This document shows positions 20,901 through 30,090 of a stretch of DNA of 64,000 nucleotides, piece after piece (position 1 is the stretch's first letter; each line of letters opens with the position of its first letter). Under the pieces are notes generated by a model, which did not search any database, was not told the DNA's origin, and saw only the letters and a program-made list of their open reading frames with translations. Made by a program: the position numbers and the translations under genes. Origin of the DNA: Isoetes taiwanensis (Eukaryota > Streptophyta > Lycopodiopsida > Isoetales > Isoetaceae); contig JAJEKV010000250.1 of assembly GCA_021234155.1 (NCBI GenBank), forward strand, positions 477,094 through 541,093, read 5' to 3'.

Positions 20901-21002
20901 GAAGTCAAAGTCAAAGTTGCAGTCACTGTGAAATAAAAAAGGCAAATCAGTAGCTAAAAGTGTAGTTACTCTTGGCATAGATATTATCTTAACTGTTTTT
21001 AT
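20901..21002. other. Transition to non-repeat sequence
   Basis: A line AAGTCAAAGTCAAAGTTGC resembles 18910-18935, so the repeat may extend slightly past 20900. No gene was seen. Confidence 0.3.
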
Positions 21003-21320
21003 TCAATGGGCATCCATTCTTGGTCTCAGAGTGCGGGGTGTCTTTGCCTCAGATAAGTCGAATTCAATGTCTCCTCTACCAAGTAGCATAAGCGTATTTG
21101 TTGAACAACCTACAGAAAATGCATCCACACACTCTTGCAACCTACTAAAATTGTGAATGTAACTTATTGTTATATTCCTAATCATCTCAACTGGAATCCC
21201 AATTTCTTCAATCGAAAGCTAAGGATCCCAAACAAGTGTCAACGTGCAGAATAATTTGACAACTTGGTGAGTATCGTGCCAGATAACTTCTTTGACCATG
21301 TGCTCCCTTGACTGTTGAAA
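21003..21320 (-). pseudogene. RNA polymerase largest-subunit-like fragment
   Basis: Minus-strand frame with one in-frame TAG near 21221. The protein reads ...LTLVWDP, stop, LSIEEIGIPVEMIRN, then a stretch with LQECVDAF and a RGDIEFDLSEAK end. The pattern DP-x-LSI-(D/E)E-(I/V)G-(I/V)P-x-x-x-x-x-N-(L/I)T...LQ-x-x-V-x-x...G-x-x-x-DL is characteristic of largest subunits of nuclear RNA polymerases, following the conserved ARTVI region. Only about 100 codons are present and the in-frame stop shows decay. Which polymerase (I, II or IV/V) cannot be told. The similarity was recognised by eye and is not certain. Confidence 0.4.
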
Positions 21321-22028
21321 AAGCAATGAGCGCTCCAAAAAACACATTACACAATGCAATGACTTATTTTTGAAAATGAAATAGCTTTTAATCGGTTGAA
21401 ATATTATGGATTACTTTCGGCAATAGCAAAAATGAGTTCTTCAAACCATAAACCACGAATTAGAACGACATGGGCAAACAAGATCAATATAAGTGTCTTG
21501 TCATCATTCTTGAATGGTTCCTTGACAAATGGTGATCAGGAACAATGCTCACGAGTTACAATGACAAGGAATGCAAGTCCAAGCTACTCAAAATGTAAAA
21601 GAATCTCTTATGAAATAATTTTGAAATAGACACTATCCAAACCTTTGAATTCAAACTAATAAAATGGGTTCTTTATTTAACACAGTGCAAAAATTGTGGA
21701 TCCTAGCCTGATATTTGAAAATAGAAGTCTCCTTAATTGTATTTATTGGAGATACCATGCCCCTACTTGGTCCTTTAGTACAAATGGCCTTCGTTTGAAA
21801 ATGGAACAAATGCATGAAACATCCGAGCAAACTTCAACTGGCAAATATATAACACATGCTAGTATGATTCTCAACTTCTCTGTTCTGTTACAGCTATGTC
21901 TCCTTTTATTTTTCTCTTTTTTAATTAAAAAATGAAAAAACGAATGTTTATTGTCGTTAAGAGTAGTGTGGCATCTTCCTAGAAGTTGTGCCTGAATTAT
22001 AATGTTTTTTCATAAATGGTGCTCTTTT

Positions 22029-22104
22029 AGACAGATAGAAATAGACTTCTAGGCATCACCTGTTCTAGACAGATAGAAATAGACTTCTAGGCATCATCTG
22101 TTTG
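22029..22104. repeat. 38-bp tandem duplication
   Basis: AGACAGATAGAAATAGACTT and the bases after it occur twice in direct succession with two or three differences. Confidence 0.85.
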
Positions 22105-22607
22105 TGAAAGAAGAGAGAAGATTTTAAATAGAGAGCCTGAGCTCCAATATGCTCATCCAGAGTGATTAAGCAGCAAGAACCAGCTTCAACAGTACGATGC
22201 CCCAAAATCATCATGTGAAACAAAGTTCTTTATGGGAGTCTCTGGTAGTGGCGGCGAACCGGAGAAGCCGCAGCTTTGAATCCAACACTTGCTTTAGTCT
22301 TGCTGTGGTGCTGTGCAAGGTACCAACAGGTGAGGAGGAATGGCCAATGATTTTGCTGCCAAGTTAAGCCATTGCGTTGAATCTGGTTTAACCATTCATG
22401 ACAGTACAATAAAAAAAGCAATTTAATAACCACAGTTCATCTTCTACACCCTGAAACACAAGACTGGGATTTGGCAGCCTGTCAGGTGTCGCTCAATTTT
22501 GGAAGGAGCTAATGTACCCTGACCATTAGACCAATTGTAAGACTTACTACTGGTCAAAGAAACTCTTCTAATAGTTTTAACATAAGGAGGGCACATAGTC
22601 ATTTTCG

Positions 22608-22616
22608 ACACGTGGC
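22608..22616 (+). promoter_or_regulatory. ABRE/G-box-like site
   Basis: ACACGTGGC matches the plant ABA-response element core. No start site or gene is identified nearby, so function is doubtful. Confidence 0.25.
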
Positions 22617-24858
22617 AAATATCCATTGGTGCAGGGGAATCTCAATTGCCCTGCCATCTATGACGGCAACCCCATCTCCCAAGTACCGGTACTCCCTTCC
22701 CCGAGCCGCCCCGTATCAGTTCGCTCTATTTCCCTTCTATCATCCTCCCTGGCCAAGTTCCTTATATTGTCGACCTCCTTTCAGTATGTCCTCCTCTTGG
22801 TATGGCCTTCACATTCGGGATGGTAGAACATCGTAAAAGCCTAGACTTTGAAGTCCCTTCGTGATCGAACTTCTTTTCACGAGTTGAGGGCTCCAAACCA
22901 ACAAGGGGTCTCTCAAGAGCAAAGTCGACGTCTTTGTTTGTTGGGGCTGATAAGCTGTTCCAACAGAATTCGCATCAAGGGGTATGGAGGAATCTCAAAT
23001 GCACTACTGATGCTTAAAACATCCTCACCAGAAATGTACCTACATACAAAACGAAAAGGTCAACACTAAAATTATACAAAGATTATATAATCCTCAGAAG
23101 AAATTTTGCAAGTGACTTTGCCGGATACTTTAAGGCCCTCCTGTGATGACCTAAACTTATTGTGAGTCTAAGATTGCACATATCTTCCCGGAACGGATTG
23201 CCACCAAAGTATCAAATTTTTCCGTGGAAATACGAGTTGGGCTTTCACCGCATGCATCGGGTTCGGCCGCAAAAGTGCTCGCCGAACTTCTTCATAAACC
23301 TTGGCCATAACCCGATTGGGTTCCGTGGACGTTAAAATTTCTTCCTTCCTTCCTTTCATTTCTTCCTTCCTTCCTTTCATGACTTGATAGAAGTTGAAAA
23401 GAGAAGCTCCATTTTGCAAGGGTTCTGTAAACGTGTATACAGAACTGATAATGGTCTACATGGCTTCAAGTCGGTGCTTTCTTATTTGCATTTGCTTTCT
23501 CGTGGGATCAATCGTATTTATATTGATCTGTTATACGCTGCTTCATATTTAACATTAAATAGTTAGTTTAAAGATAGCATGATTTTATTGACGATAGAAA
23601 GCAAGAACCAAAAAATGTGAAGACCTACTTACAAATTACAAATCCAAAAAGTAGCTGCAACATAAAGAATAGGCACAAATTTATCTGACTACCAATCCCA
23701 AAAAAATCAACACTGGAACATCTGTACACACAGAAAAATCTCAAAAAGCTAAGGCATTTGAGATTAATATATATGAATGCATGACGGACAGAAATACGCC
23801 ATGGCATACCAAAAGACATGGAACAGACGGCATCACCCCGTTGAAGCTTTATAGAAACACAGACATAAACATGTCAAAGCTTCACACTTGTTAAGCATCG
23901 TTGCTAACTCCACAAGCAGAGGGAGGACATTTAATTGCTGCATCACAATGGCTGTCTGTTTTCCTTTTCATCCTGAAATGAATCAATATCTGCACACGAT
24001 GAACAATAACCACTTTTTTGCAGACATATAGCCAAAGCAGTGACCCTGTTCGTCCAAGAAAGCCAAGGAAATCAAGCCATATGCTCAATTGTTGACATGA
24101 CAAAATAGTCATAAATCATAAATAGCCCACCCTCATCAATACAACCATTGCCAAAAATGTAACCTTATTGCGGATTTTGCAGTATGTTCTTAAAACAATT
24201 AGAAGCTAGAAAAACTTTAACTATGTAGCAAAAAACTTGGGAAGCATGGTTGATATGCAAGTTAATAAAGACCAGATCAATTCTAAATTCTGTACCATAA
24301 GGCAAGCCCTCAAGCATCTGATATACCCCTCAAATTAACTCTCAACTTATCCTGCAACAATTTTCCCTTTGAATAACAAACCACTCCATTAGGATCATTT
24401 TATAGAGAAATAGATGTAGCCATGTTTGTGTCTGAACCTACCATTTTCTCTATTCACAAAGCCACATTATTGTAGTGCTAACGAGTGTATTACCTATTGC
24501 CCTATTTGCACCTTCAAGGCTGTGGCCATAGTCAATTTTGCATGACCCCGCAACATGTAGGCACTGTTAAAAAGTCTTGCGTACTCTGTTTCTTCCATAT
24601 TCTTCTACCTTTCGCTGCAACTGATGTTCGTGTTGCATCTGCATGGAACATTTTAAAGTTTAATGTTAAGCATAAACATAAGCACTAAGCATAAACATAT
24701 GGAGTAGCATTCATCATAAAGACAAACCCAACACCTCAAATGCAAATGTTAACGACCATGCTTTCTAAAAAAGGGATTGATCGAGGAAACCAAATAAGGA
24801 TGGTTATTTTATTCCAGTAATTGAAGCCCTTTAGAATGGGGATGAGATTGATCCTAAT

Positions 24859-25290
24859 TCAAGGATTGAAGTGCTCTATTACAATCAGATAAATTTTTTT
24901 GAAGCTCATGATTGCAAACAATTCTTCTAAAGCTAATAATCCATGTACACCCTCACAAAGATGAACCCCAACCATCATTTCTAAATCATAGGGAGGGTAA
25001 TTTACTCCAGCTAAATTTAGTTCTCCCCTGAACTCATTTACACAGACTGTGCTGTCTTGCATCAAGAACCCTCCAATAGCAACTTCCGAAGCATCCGTCA
25101 CAACTTGGGATTGTTTATCCATCTCATGGATTTTCAATACAGGAGCAATTACTGATGTTCATTTAAGCACAACAAAACTAGGTTCAATATCATCCCAAGG
25201 TGGTCAGCCGTTTTGTGATACGTTGAGAGAGGCTATAAAGTTTATCGACCTTAATGTGAACAATTCCACAAAGTTAACAATAGTTTTCTT
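24859..25290 (-). pseudogene. Ty3/gypsy reverse transcriptase-RNase H remnant
   Basis: The minus-strand frame gives VTDASEVAIGGFLMQD followed by NLAGVNYPPYDLEMM. These match the RT-RNase H junction of Ty3/gypsy polyproteins (TDAS-x-x-AIGGVLMQD, then LN-x-AE-x-NY-x-x-x-DLE). Upstream, degenerate codons up to about 25290 read IAPVLKI after several stops, matching the APVL-x-xP line before TDAS. The part after DLEMM has lost the usual WRHYL/TDH lines. Old, immobile remnant; no LTR was found. Confidence 0.7.
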
Positions 25291-26598
25291 TGTGGTGCAT
25301 TCCTTCTAGTTCATGTTACAATGGACCGTAGGCCATGGAGTTAGATGCAAATGATCCTGAAACAAACGAACTTATCAACTAAATGCCCTGTGGCAACATG
25401 ACCAAGAAAAATGTAAGTGAGCGCAGTATAAGACAAAGCTTTTTGGCTGGACAGGAAGGGATCTACTCTTACAGCAATAAACTTTCCACAGATCCACAGG
25501 TCGCTCCATCCTGTCTTTAATTTTCTTTGCCTTAACATATAACTTTTAAGATACAACCAAACAATGGATGGACAAATAAGTTCCTTCTGCTTAGGAAGGA
25601 GATAAAATAAATTTCTAGAACCAGCAGATTCCCTAGTCAGCTCAGGCTGGGGGACCCATTGTAGATGAAAGGTAGAAATTCCAAAATATGGAATAGCATG
25701 ACATGAATGCAACCCTTGTTTGTAACGGCAGCACGCTGCAAACATATAATGCTTGTCAGTGTATGAAGTAAAAAATGAATATAGTTGAGCAGGAGTGACT
25801 TTGAATGACAGACCTTAAAATGCATCCAAATATGGCTTTCATGACATGCAAGTTTTCAACTCTTGCAAATGTCACCTTAGAAGCTGAATGATCCCGTGAT
25901 TGGCAATACTTAGTGATATGTGCAACTTCGGAGTCCAGCATAATATTAGAGACTTGTATCACTAACTGACCTGTAAAATGGGGCCTACTGCCCACAATTA
26001 TCTTTGAAACCATGCTTAATGGCACGGATAGAAAGTGCTCCAAGGTGTTTATCAGGAATATCACGAGGAGATCGAAAAGCTCTGCTCAATTAGACTGTAG
26101 TTATGCCCCATACTGGTTATGCCTGCCTGTTCTTTTGCATTTACACTTGTACATGCCTAACATCTATTGAATCTTATGCTTGTAAAATGGCAGTCCAAGA
26201 TTACACAGTGCTTAAGCAGTTAACAGTCACTAACTTCTGCCCATGGAATCTAGCTCTAACGAACGTGCATAACTATGTATGTTTGGACTTTCTGATTGGA
26301 AATATATTTTTACTGCTTTGCAACAGAATGTCACTTCAGCAAAGGCATTAAGAAAGTAGAGTTGAATGAATTCTTCTCCGGTCAACTTTTATGGACAATT
26401 CATAGCTCAAAAAGTGCAGAAACCTCCCGACCTCTGCTGACTATGAAGCTTGACTTCATGTAGAGATTTGTATAATATGTATGTCCTTCCTGACTTTTAG
26501 ATAAGATTTCATACTTCTTTAGCATCGCACTTGCGAAGAACTTATCATTGACACAAGGCATTTCTACGTAAAATGATAAGCACAGGGAAGCCACTCAC
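25291..26598. other. Unassigned sequence
   Basis: No recognised gene. A minus-strand stretch near 25990-26085 reads RAFRSPRDIPDKHLGALSIR, which looks protein-like but was not assigned. The rest is AT-rich. Confidence 0.3.
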
Positions 26599-26840
26599 CC
26601 AAAATTTACAACACTTGCAGGAATCCAGAACTTCCAACCTGTAGAGACATGATTCTTGTCAGGCACGATGTCCAAATATGCACAAAAGACACAACTTGAA
26701 ATTGTACCACTAACTAAAGTCGACAGGGCCTTATCCTGATATTGCTTGGGAAGTTCATGCAGTTGGCCTTGCCACAAACTATTCCATGCGAAAACAACCA
26801 AGATAACGCATGGACCAAGAACTACCTGATTTAGCCCAAC
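26599..26840 (-). pseudogene. Mpv17/PMP22-family fragment, two exons
   Basis: Exon 26708-26840 (after CCTTGCAG acceptor) encodes VGLNQVVLGPCVILVVFAWN and continues ...LPKQYQDKALSTLVS. Exon 26599-26638 (after TCTACAG, before GTGAGT) encodes GWKFWIPASVVNF. Splicing GTG|GTACAA to ACAG|GT restores Gly and keeps frame. The order D/NQ-x-x-x-GP...W-x-FW-P-x-x-x-NF is the signature of Mpv17/PMP22 membrane proteins of peroxisomes and mitochondria. Upstream membrane segments and the C-terminal VP-x-x-x-R and WN parts were not found, so it is a fragment. Splice sites are intact although the gene is incomplete. Confidence 0.6.
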
Positions 26841-26936
26841 CTGCAAGGATAAGAGATTGAATTTTGAGTATAGGAACCTACCAACTAAAATGGGATATAT
26901 TCAGTAGCCTCCATACTAACCTTCAATGTGAGGTTA

Positions 26937-26964
26937 AGAGGACTCTTTGCCGGAAGAGTCCTCT
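26937..26964. repeat. Perfect inverted repeat (hairpin)
   Basis: AGAGGACTCTT, loop TGCCGG, AAGAGTCCTCT: an 11-bp perfect stem. It lies between gene fragments; function unknown. Confidence 0.6.
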
Positions 26965-27593
26965 ATATTTTGAACAGACGGCTCTGCTGGCAGCAATAAA
27001 AAATTGATGTCCAATTTCAATGACATTGGTTTTCTATAAAAATGCCTGAGCTAAGGATAAATAACTCACAGAACTCCGTGAACATCTTCCTACGTAAATG
27101 CAGGAAGTCAGTATAGTCAGGACCAAGCTCGCAAATCACAGGCATCCATGCGATTATCAAAACCAACGTCTAACCTGAACCCCTGGGTAAGAAATCACAG
27201 CCCACAACACTCTCCATCAGCCAGCTCTGAAGGGAAGAACCCGAGCTGTTCGCCATGTCAGTGCAGTTATGTGGCTGTAGCTGGGAAGAAAAGGGAAGAT
27301 TCACTGGAAAAAGCAGATCGACATTAAGCCAATAGAACGCAAACAAGAAGCCTCCTTTGTAACACTTTCATCAATAGAACTGGCTTCATCATCCATCAAA
27401 ACCACATACAAAGGCTATAATCTGTCCACCATTATGTCACAGCTGAAGAACACAGAAGCCAGAGTTACTGCACTGTTTATAACAACTAATTATTACAACC
27501 ATAAATCAAAATCCTAGCTACTGTGTAAACCAGTCTTTTTTCTTTTTCTATTTTGCTTGGCTCTCCTAGCATCTGTTACCTCAGAGCTCCACT
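26965..27593. other. Unassigned sequence between gene fragments
   Basis: A minus-strand ATG near 27256 opens a short frame (MANSSGSSLQSWLMES...) that could be a first exon of a minus-strand gene ending at GTTAGAC near 27175. It does not obviously match the Mpv17 N-terminus. Nothing else was recognised. Confidence 0.25.
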
Positions 27594-27840
27594 ATGGCAC
27601 CTCGCATTCAGCCTGCCTTTCTCATCCTCTTCCTAGGTTTGCAGCAATTGCAAGGTGAAGCCCTTTTTCATGCTATTAGACAAAATAACTATTTATGTTT
27701 CACCCCTGACTTTAAGATACACAATCTTATCAGGTCAAACACATCTATTTGATAGTCTGTTAGTCTTTGGCGACTCATATGCGGGCAATATCAGCATCAG
27801 GGAGTCTTTTTCAACATTATCTTACAAAAGCTTTGCCTGA
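27594..27840 (+). pseudogene. GDSL esterase/lipase 5' fragment, two exons
   Basis: Exon 27594-27654 starts at ATG and encodes a signal-peptide-like MAPRIQPAFLILFLGLQQLQ, ending CAAG|GTGAAG. Exon 27734-27840, after TTATCAG, continues in frame as GQTHLFDSLLVFGDSYAGN. VFGDSYADTGN is the N-terminal block I of plant GDSL lipases, with Ser as nucleophile; here Asp-Thr appears to be missing, leaving GDSYAGN. The frame ends at TGA 27838-27840, far short of the usual roughly 350 residues. It is a truncated copy of a secreted lipase, on the opposite strand to the flanking Mpv17 and VPS13 pieces. Confidence 0.55.
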
Positions 27841-28155
27841 ACCCATTTTACACTCTAGCACAGACCTCTTAATTCAAAAACCAAGTTCATTTCCAGTGGT
27901 AGTTGAATTCTTGCAAAGCTCATATGGGCAGTGTGTACAATATGGCTGCCAGCAATCTCCCATCTATATACGGTGTCAACAAGACATGCGGCCACAAACG
28001 TCAGAATCATAAAGGACAGTTGGCTAAATACAATAATGGACATGACATTTTTGGCTGTTTCCAACCAAATCAAAAGCCTAGCTACTGTGTGAACCGCTCT
28101 TGCACATCAAAACAGTATAGATAGGCAGAATATTATTCAGATGTGGGTGGCTCAC

Positions 28156-28503
28156 CTTTATTCCAATATTTGGGTATACATAATGATCAGAAACTCCATC
28201 ATCTTGAGTAGTTATAGAGCATTTCAATACGAACTCTGCTTGTTTTACCTTGTGGACAAATATTACTGGCATTGGAGTTACAGGCAACTGGTTGTCAAGC
28301 TGAAGCCGATCAATTCGAAGCTTCACTCTGCATATCATCTTACACGTCATACCACAAACAATAAAATTAAGATGTGAAAGGAACAGACCTGCTAGTTTTT
28401 GTGCTAACTCCCACAGCATAGGAGAGGATAAACTTCTGAACAGGCAAATAAAGTAGTTCCTCTGGAGTGTGATCAACAACTGAGATGCCAAAGCCTACCA
28501 TCT
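28156..28503 (-). pseudogene. VPS13: VPS13 fragment, two exons
   Basis: Exon 28389-28503 encodes MVGFGISVVDHTPEELLYLP plus about 18 residues, ending ACTAGCAG|GTCTGT. Exon 28156-28327 starts AGTGAAG after ATATGCAG and encodes VKLRIDRLQLDNQLPVTPMP, then a stretch with YVYPNIGIK before GTGAGC. The joined codon AG|A gives Arg, keeping frame. SVVDHTPEE and LQ-x-DNQLP-x-TPMPV are hallmarks of the SHR-binding region of VPS13, a bridge-like lipid transfer protein. Plant VPS13 is several thousand residues long, so this is a small internal piece. No other VPS13 exon was found in the flanks. Confidence 0.65.
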
Positions 28504-29059
28504 CTGAAGACCAATAAGTACATTATCTTGGGATACCCGCAAGCTGGCTCGATCACCTCAACGGGCGCCACAACCGATCTAGATTCCAGAACATCCATGC
28601 AAGTAGAAGCTAAAAGGGGTGTGAAGATATGCATAGGGCAGTATCAATCTGCCTAGGCTGGCCATGGTACAGGAATAGATTTTGAAATACAGGATTTACA
28701 AATAACACAGAAGCAATAGGGGCAAAACCACTTACTTGGAGGCAACTGCTCCAGATTATTCAAAATGGTAAGAAAGCGGGTAATAATCACAGCCAATTAG
28801 GTCACCGCCGTTGCAACAGATAGCACAGCAATCTTCATTCATAGAAGATGAAGCAGAGCAGAGGGAAAGCTATGAAATGCAACGTCCGGCAATGGCGGCA
28901 AGGCTGAAAGCACGGCCATATCAAAAGCTTCGATCTACCGACAAAGGGAGGGAATTTTTTTTCTTTTTTTCTTTTTTTCCTTCCCACTGGGCTACCTACA
29001 TTAATTATAATAATGTGCCAACATTAAATATAATGCCAACATTAAATATAAATGCATTA
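28504..29059. other. Unassigned sequence after the VPS13 fragment
   Basis: No gene recognised. A poly-pyrimidine run (TTTTTTTTCTTTTTTTC) is at 28958-28980 and a short duplicated line CCAACATTAAATATAA at about 29017-29051. Confidence 0.3.
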
Positions 29060-29345
29060 ACTTCAATGAGTTACTAATCGATGGCCGAGATGAAATCTTC
29101 AAATCCAACGGTCCATATCAAAAGCCCCAAATAAGGGGGCACCTTCCTTACACCTTCCCTAAAAAAAATCAAGGGCCACGATTTCTCACGTGCCCGATCG
29201 ACGGCCTAGGGATGGGGTGCATGCCCCATCCATGCCCCATGCATGCCCCCCCATCAAATCCAAGGGCCATTGTCGCGACACCTCAGAAAATCGACGGCCA
29301 GGATGAATCTCTACAAACTTTCACCCCCCCATAGGACCCATAATA
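29060..29345 (-). repeat. Inverted T-module fragment
   Basis: Contains AAATCAAGGGCCACGATTTC, the CATGCCCCATGCATGCCCC block and several GACGGCC lines, matching the inverted T-module at 20450-20680. No GAATCT array accompanies it here. Confidence 0.6.
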
Positions 29346-29349
29346 TAAT

Positions 29350-29385
<36 letters not shown>

Positions 29386-29414
29386 GATAGATAGATATAT
29401 ATATATATATATAT
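29346..29414. repeat. Compound microsatellite (AAT)n (GATA)n (TA)n
   Basis: About eight ATA/AAT units, three GATA units and a TA run, directly preceding the SINE trimer. The SINE at 15936 also sits directly after a GATAGATATATATA stretch. Confidence 0.9.
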
Positions 29415-29760
29415 CACCGCAGCTACTGTTTAATTGTTAGGCTATCGATTTGGGGTGTCCCCCATCGAAGCTCAAAACTCACTGGTTGTCGCTGGGTGCA
29501 ATGAACTAGAATTAAAAAAGAAGAAGAGAGGGTGATAAGATTGATAATACAAACATTGCGATGTTGTCTAGTGGTTAGACTTTTGAATTAGGGCATCTCC
29601 ATTCAAAGTTCACAACCCATTGACTAGCACTGGATGTACAAAATATTCACCGTAGCAGGTGTTTGATGGTTAGGTTATCGTACTGGGGTGTCCCCCATCG
29701 AAGCTCAAAACTCATTAACAACTGCTGGGTGGAATAAATAAACAAATAAAAATAAAGAGT
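29415..29760 (+). repeat. Three-unit tRNA-like SINE
   Basis: Three related monomers in tandem: 29415-29553 (CACCGCAGCTACTG..., A-rich tail), 29554-29647 (GCGATGTTGTCTAGTGGTTAG, then CATTCAAAGTTC), and 29648-29760 (CACCGTAGCAGG..., CATCGAAGCTC). Each has a TAGTGGTTAGG-like A-box and a TCGAAGCTC-like B-box, and GGGGTGTCCCCCATCGAAG recurs. It ends in AAATAAACAAATAAAAATAAAG. This is the most complete copy in the window and shows that the units at 15050 and 15936 are truncated. Confidence 0.6.
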
Positions 29761-30090
29761 TATGGGGAAGAGAGTGGGTAAGTGAAGACTCTATGGTAAG
29801 TAAAAGCATCACCCTTTATCCCATGGGCACCAAAACATATGGCAAGAAAACGAGTTCAACTCCCAAATGTTTTCTTTACTAGTTGGTTAAAGTCCAGTTA
29901 TTGTATTTCAAGGCTGGTAATATTTAAAATGTCTATTTGCTATCATTTTTTATTTGCATCTAATAAATCTATTACTAAAGAAGGCTTGGACGAGCTTATG
30001 ATAAGTTGGAACTATTCAAAGGGTTGAAACTAAAAAAATGCTCGCGACGACCTTTGTCTAAGCATTTAGTAAATATTTAGTAAGAGAACC
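29761..30090. other. Short unassigned spacer before receptor kinase A
   Basis: Non-coding. The last 45 bases (from about 30045) match the 3' flank of receptor kinase C (52310-52349), so the duplication unit starts here. Confidence 0.5.

Larger units (their letters stand above)
21321..24858. other. Unassigned sequence, no recognised gene
   Basis: AT-rich with scattered short frames and no recognised domain. Noted sites: a 38-bp tandem duplication (22029-22104), an ABRE-like ACACGTGGC (22608-22616), TTCCTTCC repeats (23335-23382) and many short pyrimidine tracts. A possible minus-strand exon with an acceptor near 23971 (TTCATTTCAG) has no recognised product. Confidence 0.35.
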
